DNA of 64,000 bases from Streptomyces macrolidinus (GTDB lineage: Bacteria; Actinomycetota; Actinomycetes; Streptomycetales; Streptomycetaceae), in the NCBI RefSeq assembly GCF_023887685.1, contig NZ_JAMWMR010000026.1, positions 1 to 64,000 of the forward strand. Direction: 5' to 3'. Below, in pieces: positions 8,297 through 16,986 of the stretch; position 1 is the first letter of the stretch; each line of letters begins with the position of its first letter. The translations under genes were made by a program, and so were the position numbers. The notes beneath the pieces are model-generated. The model was given only the letters and a program-made list of their open reading frames with translations, was not told the DNA's origin and searched no databases.

Positions 8297-9565
8297 GTGA
8301 ACCAACTGATGTCCCGCGAGTTCGACGCCGACCTGCCCGGGGATTCCGGGGACGCCGTGCTGCCTGTTGTCCTGCCCGGTGTGCTGTCCGAGGAGTTGCG
8401 GGCCGAGCTCGTCGCCTTCCGGCGTGATCTGCACATGCACCCCGAGCTGGGCCACCAGGAGCTCCGTACCACCGCCGCGATCAAGGCGCGGCTGGAGCGG
8501 GCCGGGCTCGCCCCGCGGGTGCTCGACATCGGTACCGGGCTCGTGTGCGACATCGGGGTCGGTGAGGAGGCGGACGGCCCGGCCGCGCCCATGCTCGCGA
8601 TGCGCGCCGACATCGACGCGCTGCCCATTCCGGACACGAAGTCCGAGTGCGGCTACCGCTCCACGGTCCCCGGCCGCGCCCACGCCTGCGGACATGACGT
8701 CCACACCACCGTCGTCCTCGGCGCCGGACTCGTCCTCGCCGAGCTGGCGCGGCAGGGCGCCCTGCCGCGCCCCGTACGGCTGATCTTCCAGCCCGCCGAG
8801 GAGGTCCTGCCGGGCGGGGCGTCCGACGCCATCGAGTCCGGGGTGCTCGACGGCGTGGGGAAGATCATCGCTGTGCACTGCGACCCGCGCGTGGACGCCG
8901 GACGGATCGGGCTGCGCAACGGCCCCATCACCTCCGCCTGCGACCGCCTCGAGATCGCGCTGAACGGCACCGGCGGGCACACCGCCCGCCCGCATCTGAC
9001 CACGGACCTGGTCACCGCCGCCGCCAAGGTCGCCACCGAGGTCCCCATGCTCGTCGCCCGCCGTATCGACGCCCGCTCCGGGCTCGCGGTGACCTGGGGA
9101 CGTATCGAGTCGGGCCACGCCTGCAACGTCATCCCGCAGCACGCCGAGCTGTCCGGCACCGTCCGCTGCCTCGACCTCGAGGCCTGGCGGCAGGCGCCCG
9201 ACCTGGTGCATGCCGCCATCGACGAGATCGCGGGCATCTACCGGGCCAAGTCCGAGATCAACTACGTCCGAGGGGTGCCGCCCGTCGTCAACGAAGCCGG
9301 GGTCACCGAGCTGTTGCGGGACGCGATGATGGCCCGGCGCGGGGTGCACTCCGTCGAGGACACCCAACAGAGCCTCGGCGGCGAGGACTTCTCCTGGTAT
9401 CTGGAGCAGGTCCCCGGCGCCATGGCCCGACTCGGCGTCCGCGTCCCCGGCGAGCGCACCGTACGCGATCTCCACCAGGGCGATTTCGACGTGGACGAGT
9501 CCGCGATCACGGTAGGTGTCGAGCTGTTCACGGCCGCCGCGCTCCTGGACGCGGCACGTTCGTAA
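8297..9565 (+). CDS. M20 family amidohydrolase
   Basis: Metal-dependent amidohydrolase/carboxypeptidase of peptidase family M20, 422 aa from this start. Conserved elements are the HMHPELGHQE segment, MRADIDALPI, the metal site ACGHDVH near residue 130, PAEE near 168, and GGEDFSW in the C-terminal metal-binding domain. Start candidates are GTG at 8297 (chosen), ATG at 8309 and TTG at 8252. The GTG follows TACCCTTCAAAGG, with no classical ribosome site. In mycobacteria I recall similar amidohydrolases (AmiA1/AmiB1) beside purine salvage genes, which matches this location. The substrate is unknown, perhaps an N-acyl amino acid or aminobenzoyl conjugate. The nucleoside-salvage palindrome seen elsewhere is absent here. 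Confidence 0.85.
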   Translation: MNQLMSREFDADLPGDSGDAVLPVVLPGVLSEELRAELVAFRRDLHMHPELGHQELRTTAAIKARLERAGLAPRVLDIGTGLVCDIGVGEEADGPAAPMLAMRADIDALPIPDTKSECGYRSTVPGRAHACGHDVHTTVVLGAGLVLAELARQGALPRPVRLIFQPAEEVLPGGASDAIESGVLDGVGKIIAVHCDPRVDAGRIGLRNGPITSACDRLEIALNGTGGHTARPHLTTDLVTAAAKVATEVPMLVARRIDARSGLAVTWGRIESGHACNVIPQHAELSGTVRCLDLEAWRQAPDLVHAAIDEIAGIYRAKSEINYVRGVPPVVNEAGVTELLRDAMMARRGVHSVEDTQQSLGGEDFSWYLEQVPGAMARLGVRVPGERTVRDLHQGDFDVDESAITVGVELFTAAALLDAARS

Positions 9566-9640
9566 CCCGAGGTCGCGCAGGCGTTCAAGACCTGTTCGCG
9601 TCAATCCGATAACGGCTTCCGAAGAGGGCTTTATCTGGCA

Positions 9641-9654
9641 TCTACGCGCGTTAC
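9641..9654 (+). promoter_or_regulatory. Nucleoside-salvage operator, bmpA site
   Basis: TCTACGCGCGTTAC, one of six copies in the window of a palindrome with consensus TCTACGCGCGTAGM. This copy has a weaker right half and overlaps a possible -10 box TACGAT at 9652-9657, 57 nt upstream of the lipoprotein start. Confidence 0.6.
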
Positions 9655-9710
9655 GATGCGGCGAAACCAGCGCCAGAAGTGGCGCTTCGGTCAGGTCGAA
9701 GGAGCCTCCC

Positions 9711-10772
9711 TTGCGCCGGGTAGCCAAGATTTCTGCCGCGTGTCTCGCCACCGCGGCCCTCGCGCTTTCCGCCACCGCGTGTGGCAGTACGTCGTCCGAG
9801 AAGGACTCCGGGTCGGGCAAGTCGTCCGGCTCGGACAAGAACGGTGTCAAGATCGGTCTCGCCTTTGACGTCGGCGGCCGTGGCGACCACTCCTTCAACG
9901 ACTCCGCCGCGCGCGGTGCCGACAAGGCGAAGTCCGAGTTCGGCGGCTCCCTCAAGGAGCTGACCGCGAAGACCTCGGACACCGAGGCCGACCGCGAGCA
10001 GCGTCTCTCGGACCTCGCCGACGCGGGCTACAACCCGATCATCGGTGTCGGCTACGCCTACGCGAACTCCATGACCAAGGTCGCGGCGAAGTACCCGAAG
10101 ACCACCTTCGGCATCGTCGACTCCGTGGTGAACACGAAGAACACCGACAGCATCGTCTTCACCGAGGAGCAGGGCTCCTACCTGGCCGGTGTCGCCGCCG
10201 CCCTGAAGTCGAAGAGCCACCACGTCGGCTTCATCGGCGGCGTGGACGTCCCGCTCATCAAGAAGTTCGAGGCGGGCTTCGTCCAGGGTGTCCAGGACAC
10301 CGACAAGAAGATCAAGATCGAGCGCCAGTACCTGAGCCACGGCTCGGACACCTCGGGCTTCGCCTCCCCCGACAAGGGCAAGGAAGCCGCGCAGGGCATG
10401 CTCGACAAGGGCGCCGACGTCATATACACCGCCGCCGGTTCCTCCGGTAACGGTGCGATCGAGGCCGTCAGCGGCAAGAAGGGCGCCTGGGCCATCGGCG
10501 TCGACTCGGACCAGTACAACATCCCGGGTCTGGCCAAGTACAAGAACTCGATCCTGACCTCGGTCGTCAAGAACGTCGACGTCGGCGTCTACGACCTCAT
10601 CAAGTCCGTCAAGGACGGCAAGCCGCTGACCGGCACCAACAGCTACTCCCTCGCCGAGAAGGGCGTCACGCTCGCCACCAGCGGCGGCTTCATCGACGAC
10701 CTCAAGGCCAAGCTGGACGCCGCTCAGCAGGACATCGTCGACGGCAAGATCAAGGTCAAGACGACCCCGTGA
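9711..10772 (+). CDS. BmpA/PnrA-type nucleoside-binding lipoprotein
   Basis: A 353-aa extracytoplasmic lipoprotein of the BMP family, which delivers purine nucleosides to an ABC importer. The signal peptide begins with a twin-Arg N-terminus (LRRVAK) and ends in a lipobox LSATAC, with lipidated Cys24. A Gly/Ser/Lys linker follows, then the periplasmic-binding fold (KIGLAFDVGGRGDHSFND). The start is TTG at 9711: AAGGAG lies 6 nt upstream and the signal peptide then begins correctly, whereas the longer open frame from 9516 has no sense as a lipoprotein. It lies just upstream of the ABC genes but is separated from them by a strong terminator and a second copy of the nucleoside operator. Confidence 0.88.
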   Translation: MRRVAKISAACLATAALALSATACGSTSSEKDSGSGKSSGSDKNGVKIGLAFDVGGRGDHSFNDSAARGADKAKSEFGGSLKELTAKTSDTEADREQRLSDLADAGYNPIIGVGYAYANSMTKVAAKYPKTTFGIVDSVVNTKNTDSIVFTEEQGSYLAGVAAALKSKSHHVGFIGGVDVPLIKKFEAGFVQGVQDTDKKIKIERQYLSHGSDTSGFASPDKGKEAAQGMLDKGADVIYTAAGSSGNGAIEAVSGKKGAWAIGVDSDQYNIPGLAKYKNSILTSVVKNVDVGVYDLIKSVKDGKPLTGTNSYSLAEKGVTLATSGGFIDDLKAKLDAAQQDIVDGKIKVKTTP

Positions 10773-10844
10773 CCCGCGGTGGTCGCGGGACGGCGCACGG
10801 GATCGTGCGGACCCTTCCGTGACCTGACGGTCCCGGCGGACCAC

Positions 10845-10884
10845 GGCTCGGTGAGAGGGGCGGCGCCCGCCCCCTCACCGAGCC
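10845..10884 (+). terminator. Strong terminator after bmpA-type gene
   Basis: GGCTCGGTGAG at 10845-10855 pairs perfectly with CTCACCGAGCC at 10874-10884, and an inner GGGGCGG/CCGCCCC extends the stem past one mismatch. It separates the lipoprotein from the ABC operon. Confidence 0.8.
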
Positions 10885-10900
10885 ATAACAATGTGTCAAC

Positions 10901-10914
10901 TCTACGCGTGTAGC
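10901..10914 (+). promoter_or_regulatory. Nucleoside-salvage operator, ABC operon site
   Basis: TCTACGCGTGTAGC, 73 nt upstream of the ABC ATPase start. Its right end overlaps TAGCAT (10911-10916), a possible -10 box. It matches the consensus TCTACGCGCGTAGM at 13 of 14 positions. Confidence 0.65.
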
Positions 10915-10986
10915 ATCGAGTTGCCGCGCTAGCGTCGCCGACGCCCGCCCTCCCCCGAAGCCCCTTTCCCCCGAGGAGAGTGCGCC

Positions 10987-12612
10987 ATCAACGCGTCCAG
11001 CCCTCCCGCTGCCGTCGAACTGCGCGGCATCACCAAGCGCTTCCCCGGCGTTGTCGCCAACCGCGACATCGACATCACCGTCCGCAAGGGCACCGTGCAC
11101 GCCCTCTGCGGGGAGAACGGTGCCGGCAAGTCCACGCTGATGAAGATCCTCTACGGCATGCAGAAGCCGGACGAGGGCACCATCACCGTCGACGGTGCGC
11201 AGGTCTCGTTCCACAACCCCGCCGACGCCATCGCGTGCGGCATCGGCATGGTGCACCAACACTTCATGCTCGCCGACAACCTCACCGTCCTCGAGAACGT
11301 CGTCCTCGGCGCGGAGAAGCTGTACGGCATCGGCGCCAAGGCCCGCAAGAAGATCAACGAGATCTCGGACGCGTACGGCCTGAACGTGCGGCCCGACGCG
11401 CTCGTCGAGCAACTCGGCGTCGCCGACCGCCAGCGCGTGGAGATCCTCAAGGTCCTCTACCGCGGCGCCCGCACCCTCATCCTCGACGAGCCCACCGCGG
11501 TCCTCGTGCCGCAGGAGGTCGACGCGCTCTTCGACAACCTGCGCGAGCTCAAGTCCGAGGGCCTCACGGTCATCTTCATCTCGCACAAGCTGGGCGAGGT
11601 GCTGCACGTCGCCGACGAGATCACCGTCATCCGGCGCGGCACCACCGTCGGCAACGCCGACCCGAAGACCACCACCACCAAGCAGCTCGCCGAGCTGATG
11701 GTCGGCAGCGAACTGCCGTCGCCGGAGACCCGTGAGTCGACGGTGACGGACGTCCCGATGCTGACGGTCAAGGGCCTGCGCGTCGCCGAGACCGGGGTGA
11801 CCCCCGTACCGAAGGAGTCGCCCAAGGACGCCTACGGCCACGAGGGGGCGCAGGTCGGCCGACTGCTGCTGGACGACGTCGACTTCACGATCCACAAGGG
11901 CGAGGTCCTCGGGATCGCCGGTGTCGAGGGCAACGGCCAGACCGAGCTGATCGAAGTGCTCATGGGCATGACCACGCCGGACGCCGGGGTGATCACCCTG
12001 GACGGTGCGGACATCACGAAGGCACCGGTCCGCAGGCGCCGCGAGGGCGGCATCGGGTACATCCCCGAGGACCGGCACCGGCACGGCCTGCTGCTGGAGT
12101 CCCCGCTGTGGGAGAACCGCGTCCTCGGCCATGTCACCGAGCGGCCCAACTCCAAGGGCGGCCTGATCGACATCAAGGCCGCGCGCGCCGACACCGAGCG
12201 CATCGTGCGCGAGTACGACGTGCGCACCCCCGGCATCGACGTGACCGCCGCGTCCCTGTCCGGCGGCAACCAGCAGAAGCTGATCGTCGGCCGCGAGATG
12301 AGCCACCACCCCAAGCTGCTCATCGCCGCCCACCCCACGCGCGGCGTGGACGTCGGCGCGCAGGCGCAGATCTGGGACCAGATCCGCGAGGCGCGCCGCG
12401 ACGGCCTGGCGGTGCTGCTGATATCCGCCGACCTGGACGAGCTGATCGGGCTCTCCGACACCCTGCGGGTGATGTTCCGCGGCCGTCTGGTCGCCGACGC
12501 CGACCCCGCCACCATCACCCCCGAGGAGCTGGGCTCCGCCATGACGGGTGCGGCCACCGGCCACCTGGAGGCCCCCACGGACCCGGAGCACGCTAAGGAC
12601 GCCGCCCGATGA
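10987..12612 (+). CDS. Nucleoside ABC importer ATPase (RbsA/YufO-like)
   Basis: A 541-aa protein with two fused nucleotide-binding domains, as in RbsA/YufO importers. Domain 1 has Walker A GENGAGKST near residue 42 and Walker B LILDEPTAV. Domain 2 has a degenerate Walker A (GVEGNGQTE), signature LSGGNQQK and AAHPTRGVD. The start is unusual. Homology to the domain (AVELRGITKRFPGV) continues upstream of the first in-frame GTG at 11095, yet no ATG, GTG or TTG exists between an in-frame stop at 10930 and that point. An ATC at 10987 sits 8 nt after GAGGAG, so I place the start there; a base error for ATG is the alternative. Its stop overlaps the permease ATG. Confidence 0.88.
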   Translation: MNASSPPAAVELRGITKRFPGVVANRDIDITVRKGTVHALCGENGAGKSTLMKILYGMQKPDEGTITVDGAQVSFHNPADAIACGIGMVHQHFMLADNLTVLENVVLGAEKLYGIGAKARKKINEISDAYGLNVRPDALVEQLGVADRQRVEILKVLYRGARTLILDEPTAVLVPQEVDALFDNLRELKSEGLTVIFISHKLGEVLHVADEITVIRRGTTVGNADPKTTTTKQLAELMVGSELPSPETRESTVTDVPMLTVKGLRVAETGVTPVPKESPKDAYGHEGAQVGRLLLDDVDFTIHKGEVLGIAGVEGNGQTELIEVLMGMTTPDAGVITLDGADITKAPVRRRREGGIGYIPEDRHRHGLLLESPLWENRVLGHVTERPNSKGGLIDIKAARADTERIVREYDVRTPGIDVTAASLSGGNQQKLIVGREMSHHPKLLIAAHPTRGVDVGAQAQIWDQIREARRDGLAVLLISADLDELIGLSDTLRVMFRGRLVADADPATITPEELGSAMTGAATGHLEAPTDPEHAKDAAR

Positions 12613-13763
12613 ACAAGCTGACCTCACGGATCGACAAGGAGCGCCTGCTCCTGGGCATCGCGGCGCCGCTGCTCGCGGTCGTCGCCGCGCTGGTCGTCAC
12701 CGCCCTGGTGATCCTCAGCACCGGCAAGGACCCGTTCGCCGCCTTCAGCGACATGGTCACGTACGGCTCCGCCAGTGACAGCCAGGTCTACATCCTGAAC
12801 AAGGCGACCACGTACTACCTCGCGGGCGTCGCGGTGGCCATCGGCTTCCGGATGAACCTGTTCAACATCGGTGTCGACGGCCAGTACCGGCTCGCCGCGT
12901 TCATCGCGGCCGTCCTCGGCGGGGCGCTGACCCTGCCCGGGTTCATCGCCATCCCGCTGATCATCCTGTGCGCGATGGGCGTCGGCGCCCTGTGGGCGGC
13001 CATCGCGGGCATCCTCAAGGTGACCCGCGGCGTCAGCGAGGTCATCGCGACCATCATGCTGAACTCCATCGCCACGGCGGTCATCGGCTACTTCCTCCAG
13101 CCCGAGCGGCTCGGCGAACTGCAGCAGGGCGGCACCCTCGTCTCCACGAAGCCGCTGCCGGAGGGCTCCTGGTTCTTCACCGTCGACGCGGGCCCGGCGG
13201 GCACGGTGTGGGGCTTCATCGTGGTCGCCGTGATCGTCGGCCTCGCCTACTGGTTCGTGCTCGGCCGCACCCGCTTCGGCTTCGACCTGCGGACCGTCGG
13301 CCAGTCCGAGAGCGCGGCGTCGGCGAGCGGCGTCAGCGTCAAGCGCATGGTCGCCACCAGCATGCTCATCTCGGGCGCGGTGGCCGGTCTGATCGGCATG
13401 CCGACGCTGCTGAACGACAGCCACCAGTTCGACAACAGCTTCCCGGTCGGTATCGGCTTCACCGGTATCGCGATCGCGCTGCTCGGCCGCAACCACCCGG
13501 TCGGCATCGCACTGGGCGCCCTGCTCTGGGGCTATCTGGAGCGCACCACGAACCACCTGGAGATGCAGGGGTACGACAAGGAGATCCTGGGCGTCATCCA
13601 GGGCGTCATCGTGCTGTGCGTCGTCATCGCCTACGAGGTCGTACGCCGCTACGGCCTCATGCGTCAGCAGCACCGCGTCGGCGCGGAACTCGCGGCGCAG
13701 GCCGCCGCCCCGGCCCAGGCCCCGGCCGCCGCTTCGACCGAGAACCAGGAGGTGGCGAAGTGA
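12609..13763 (+). CDS. Nucleoside ABC importer permease 1 (YufP-like)
   Basis: Membrane permease of 384 aa from the BPD_transp_2 family (YufP/NupP-like), with about eight to ten hydrophobic segments and the conserved NIGVDGQY motif after the second. It forms a heterodimer channel with the next gene product. ATGA overlap with the ATPase stop indicates coupling, and its own stop overlaps the next GTG. The C-terminal tail is Ala/Pro-rich (about residues 355-384) and probably cytoplasmic. The permease family suits purine or pyrimidine nucleosides, in keeping with the neighbouring cytidine deaminase. Confidence 0.88.
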   Translation: MNKLTSRIDKERLLLGIAAPLLAVVAALVVTALVILSTGKDPFAAFSDMVTYGSASDSQVYILNKATTYYLAGVAVAIGFRMNLFNIGVDGQYRLAAFIAAVLGGALTLPGFIAIPLIILCAMGVGALWAAIAGILKVTRGVSEVIATIMLNSIATAVIGYFLQPERLGELQQGGTLVSTKPLPEGSWFFTVDAGPAGTVWGFIVVAVIVGLAYWFVLGRTRFGFDLRTVGQSESAASASGVSVKRMVATSMLISGAVAGLIGMPTLLNDSHQFDNSFPVGIGFTGIAIALLGRNHPVGIALGALLWGYLERTTNHLEMQGYDKEILGVIQGVIVLCVVIAYEVVRRYGLMRQQHRVGAELAAQAAAPAQAPAAASTENQEVAK

Positions 13764-15052
13764 CTGCCACGATGACCGACACGCCGCCTCCCGCGGCGGC
13801 CAAGGCGAGCGGCGCGCAGCAGCCCAAGGGCTCCCGCTTCTCGCTCGCCCAGATCCTGCTGATCATCATGGGCGCCCTGATCCTCGTCGCCGCCATCCGT
13901 GTCGTCACGGGCGCCGACCAGCTCACCTCCGGCGGCCAGATCGGCGCCGCGCTCGGGCTCGCCGTGCCGATCGGTCTCGCCGGTCTCGCGGGTCTGTGGT
14001 CCGAGCGGGCCGGTGTGGTCAACATCGGCCTTGAAGGCATGATGATCCTCGGCACCTTCGGCGCGGGCTGGCTCGGCTGGCAGACCAACCCCTGGCTCGG
14101 TCTGCTCTGCGGTATCGGCTTCGGTGTCCTCGGCGGTCTGGTGCACGCCGTCGCCACCATCACCTTCGGCGTCGACCACATCGTCTCCGGTGTCGCCGTC
14201 AACCTGCTCGCGCTCGGCGCGACCCAGTACCTCGCCAAGCTCTTCTTCGCGGACGGCACGTCGGCGACCAAGGGCGGCAACCCCAAGCAGTCCCCGCCCG
14301 TCGACAGCCTGCCCGACGTCACCGTGCCGGGGCTGTCCGACGGACTCGCCTCGATCGAGAAGCACCACTGGTTCTTCGTCTCCGACCTCGCCGGCATCCT
14401 CGGCGGCCTGGTCACCAACGTCTCCGTGGTGACCCTCCTCGCCCTGGTGCTGTTCGTCGGAAGCTGGTGGCTCCTGTGGCGCACGGCCTTCGGCCTGCGG
14501 CTGCGCTCCTGCGGTGAGAACCCGATCGCCGCCGAGTCGCTCGGCGTCAACGTCTACTCGTACAAGTACGCGGCCGTCGCCGTCTCCGGCGGTCTCGCCG
14601 GGCTCGGCGGCGCCTTCCTCGCGCTGGTCACCTCGCACACCTATCTGGAAGGCCAGACGGGCGGGCGCGGCTACATCGGTCTCGCGGCGATGATCTTCGG
14701 TAACTGGCGGCCCGGCGGAGTGGCCATGGGCGCGGGCCTGTTCGGCTTCTCCGACGCGCTCCAGTTGCGCAACGGCGGCGAGACCGTGCACGCGCTGCTG
14801 CTCCTGCTCTTCGTGTTGCTGGCGCTGCTCGCCCTGTGGAAGCTGTATCGCAAGGCACTGTGGCAGGGCGCGATCACCGCGGGCATCGCCGCACTGATCC
14901 TGGTCTGGTACCTGCTGACGAAGGAGGTGCCCGGCGACTTCGTGGGCGCCACCCCCTACGTCGTCACGCTGCTGGTGCTGTCGCTGTCGGCGCAGCGCCT
15001 GCGGATGCCCAAGGCGGACGGCATGCGCTACCGGAAGGGACAGGGCAAGTGA
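13760..15052 (+). CDS. Nucleoside ABC importer permease 2 (YufQ-like)
   Basis: A 430-aa BPD_transp_2 permease, partner of the preceding gene. It carries the family motif NIGLEGMM near residue 90 and several membrane helices, with a cytoplasmic N-terminal stretch of about 30 residues. The GTG at 13760 overlaps the preceding stop (GTGA). An extra extracytoplasmic segment of about 60 residues (around 170-215) lies between helices, and two additional hydrophobic segments at the C-terminus make it longer than permease 1. It is co-translated with cytidine deaminase through another GTGA overlap. Confidence 0.87.
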   Translation: MTATMTDTPPPAAAKASGAQQPKGSRFSLAQILLIIMGALILVAAIRVVTGADQLTSGGQIGAALGLAVPIGLAGLAGLWSERAGVVNIGLEGMMILGTFGAGWLGWQTNPWLGLLCGIGFGVLGGLVHAVATITFGVDHIVSGVAVNLLALGATQYLAKLFFADGTSATKGGNPKQSPPVDSLPDVTVPGLSDGLASIEKHHWFFVSDLAGILGGLVTNVSVVTLLALVLFVGSWWLLWRTAFGLRLRSCGENPIAAESLGVNVYSYKYAAVAVSGGLAGLGGAFLALVTSHTYLEGQTGGRGYIGLAAMIFGNWRPGGVAMGAGLFGFSDALQLRNGGETVHALLLLLFVLLALLALWKLYRKALWQGAITAGIAALILVWYLLTKEVPGDFVGATPYVVTLLVLSLSAQRLRMPKADGMRYRKGQGK

Positions 15053-15459
15053 CCTCCAGCGAGCCCATGATCGAGCCCATGATCTGGAAGCCGCTGCGCG
15101 AGGCGGCCCGCGAGGCGATGTCCCGGGCGTACGTCCCGTACTCCGGCTATCCGGTCGGCGCGGCGGCGCTCGTCGAGGACGGCCGTACGGTCACCGGCTG
15201 CAACGTCGAGAACGCCTCGTACGGTCTCGGGCTGTGCGCCGAGTGCGGTCTGGTCTCGGCGCTGCAACTGAGCGGTGGCGGGCGGCTGACGCACTTCACC
15301 TGCGTCGACGGCGAGGGCGCGGTGCTGGTGCCATGCGGTCGCTGCCGCCAGTTGCTGTACGAATTCGGCGGCCCGGAGCTGCTGTTGGAGACCCCGGCGG
15401 GCATCCTGCCCCTGTCGGAGATGCTCCCGCAGGCCTTCGGCCCCGACCACCTGAAGTAA
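15049..15459 (+). CDS. cdd: Cytidine deaminase
   Basis: A 136-aa homotetrameric-type zinc cytidine deaminase that converts cytidine and deoxycytidine to uridine and deoxyuridine. The zinc and catalytic residues are in CAEC (Cys63 and Glu65) and PCGRC (near 95-99), and GCNVENASYG binds the nucleoside. The GTG start overlaps the permease stop (GTGA), so the importer and the first catabolic step are translated together. It ends the operon at a strong terminator. The start matches the usual short N-terminus of this class. Confidence 0.93.
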   Translation: MTSSEPMIEPMIWKPLREAAREAMSRAYVPYSGYPVGAAALVEDGRTVTGCNVENASYGLGLCAECGLVSALQLSGGGRLTHFTCVDGEGAVLVPCGRCRQLLYEFGGPELLLETPAGILPLSEMLPQAFGPDHLK

Positions 15460-15481
15460 CGCCCCTCCGAAGTAGCGTCGC

Positions 15482-15510
15482 GGCCCCTCCACTTGCGCTG
15501 TGGAGGGGCC
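15482..15510 (+). terminator. Terminator after cdd
   Basis: GGCCCCTCCAC and GTGGAGGGGCC form a perfect 11-bp stem with a 7-nt loop, 22 nt after the cdd stop and just before the deoA operator. Confidence 0.85.
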
Positions 15511-15525
15511 GTTCCGCCTCCTGTC

Positions 15526-15539
15526 TCTATGCGCGTAGA
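15526..15539 (+). promoter_or_regulatory. Nucleoside-salvage operator, deoA site
   Basis: TCTATGCGCGTAGA, extendable to a 16-bp near-palindrome, 74 nt upstream of deoA. The right half, GCGTAGAGTCC, is repeated once immediately downstream (to about 15553), which might provide a second half-site. Confidence 0.65.
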
Positions 15540-15613
15540 GTCCGCGTAGAGTCCCGTACGTAGTTGTTGTGCGCAGTTGTGTACGTAGTTGTGAACCTGC
15601 CGGAAGGAATGCC

Positions 15614-16891
15614 ATGGACGCCATCTCCGTCATCCGTACCAAGCGGGACCGCGGTGAGCTGAGCGACGAGCAGATCGACTGGGTCGTCGACGCCTACACC
15701 CGGGGCGAGGTCGCCGACGAGCAGATGTCCGCGCTGGCCATGGCGATCCTGCTGAACGGCATGAACCGGCGCGAGATCGCCCGCTGGACCGCCGCCATGA
15801 TCGCCTCGGGCGAGCGCATGGACTTCTCCTCGCTGTCCCGCCCGACGGCCGACAAGCACTCCACGGGCGGCGTCGGCGACAAGATCACGCTGCCGCTCGC
15901 CCCGCTGGTCGCCGCCTGCGGCGCGGCCGTCCCGCAGTTGTCGGGCCGCGGCCTCGGCCACACCGGCGGCACGCTGGACAAGCTGGAGTCGATCCCCGGC
16001 TGGCGCGCGCTGCTGTCGAACGAGGAGATGCTGCACGTCCTCGACACCACCGGTGCGGTGGTCTGCGCGGCGGGCGACGGGCTCGCGCCCGCGGACAAGA
16101 AGCTCTACGCGCTGCGCGATGTCACGGGCACGGTGGAGGCCATCCCGCTGATCGCCTCGTCCATCATGTCCAAGAAGATCGCGGAGGGGACGGGCTCGCT
16201 GGTCCTCGACGTGAAGGTGGGCAGCGGCGCCTTCATGAAGACGATCGAGAACGCGCGCGAACTGGCCTCCACGATGGTCGGCCTGGGCACGGACCACGGG
16301 GTGCGGACGGTCGCGCTGCTCACGGACATGGCGACGCCGCTCGGCCTGACGGCGGGCAACGCGCTGGAGGTCCGCGAGTCGGTGGAGGTCCTGGCGGGCG
16401 GCGGCCCGGCGGACGTGGTCGAGCTGACCCTGGCCCTCGCGCGCGAGATGCTGGACGCGGCCGGGCTCAAGGACGCGGACCCGGCCAAGGCCCTCGCCGA
16501 CGGCTCGGCCATGGACGTGTGGCGCCGCATGATCTCCGCCCAGGGCGGGGACCCGGACGCGCCGCTGCCCACCTCCCGCGAGCAGCATGTGATCACCGCG
16601 CCGTCGTCGGGTGTCCTGACCCGGCTGGACGCCTACGACATCGGCGTCGCCGCCTGGCGCCTGGGCGCGGGCCGCGCCCGCAAGGAGGACCCGGTGCAGG
16701 CGGCGGCGGGCGTCGAGATGCACGCCAAGCCGGGCGACCAGGTGACGGCGGGCCAGCCGCTCCTCACCCTGCACACGGACACCCCCGAGCGCTTCGCGTA
16801 CGCCCTTGAGTCGCTGGAGGCTTCGTACGACATCGCGGCACCGGGCACGGACTTCACGGCGTCGCCGGTGGTGCTGGAACGTATCGCCTGA
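15614..16891 (+). CDS. deoA: Thymidine phosphorylase
   Basis: A 425-aa pyrimidine nucleoside phosphorylase that splits thymidine or deoxyuridine with phosphate to base and deoxyribose-1-phosphate. The family signature SGRGLGHTGGTLDKLE is present near residues 112-127, preceded by the phosphate-binding KHSTGGVGDK; the C-terminal barrel-sandwich domain ends the chain. ATG at 15614 follows GGAAGGAA by 4 nt. The gene is monocistronic between two hairpins and has its own copy of the nucleoside operator. Its product feeds the phosphosugar mutase and DeoC encoded further on. Confidence 0.95.
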   Translation: MDAISVIRTKRDRGELSDEQIDWVVDAYTRGEVADEQMSALAMAILLNGMNRREIARWTAAMIASGERMDFSSLSRPTADKHSTGGVGDKITLPLAPLVAACGAAVPQLSGRGLGHTGGTLDKLESIPGWRALLSNEEMLHVLDTTGAVVCAAGDGLAPADKKLYALRDVTGTVEAIPLIASSIMSKKIAEGTGSLVLDVKVGSGAFMKTIENARELASTMVGLGTDHGVRTVALLTDMATPLGLTAGNALEVRESVEVLAGGGPADVVELTLALAREMLDAAGLKDADPAKALADGSAMDVWRRMISAQGGDPDAPLPTSREQHVITAPSSGVLTRLDAYDIGVAAWRLGAGRARKEDPVQAAAGVEMHAKPGDQVTAGQPLLTLHTDTPERFAYALESLEASYDIAAPGTDFTASPVVLERIA

Positions 16892-16913
16892 CCAGGCACT
16901 TCCCCTTTCGGGT

Positions 16914-16947
16914 GAACGGGATCGGTGGACTGCCACCGGTCCCGTTC
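16914..16947 (+). terminator. Terminator after deoA
   Basis: GAACGGG...CGGTGG at 16914-16927 pairs with CCACCGG...CCCGTTC at 16934-16947 with one bulge, 22 nt after deoA. Confidence 0.75.
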
Positions 16948-16986
16948 GGTGTGTTGGGATCCGTGATGCACCGAGGGGAGACTGCC

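Noticed and set aside
12968..13759. N-terminal extension of permease 2 back to 12968
   Set aside because: That part is Arg/Gly/His-rich shadow sequence inside permease 1; the GTGA overlap at 13760 gives the natural start.
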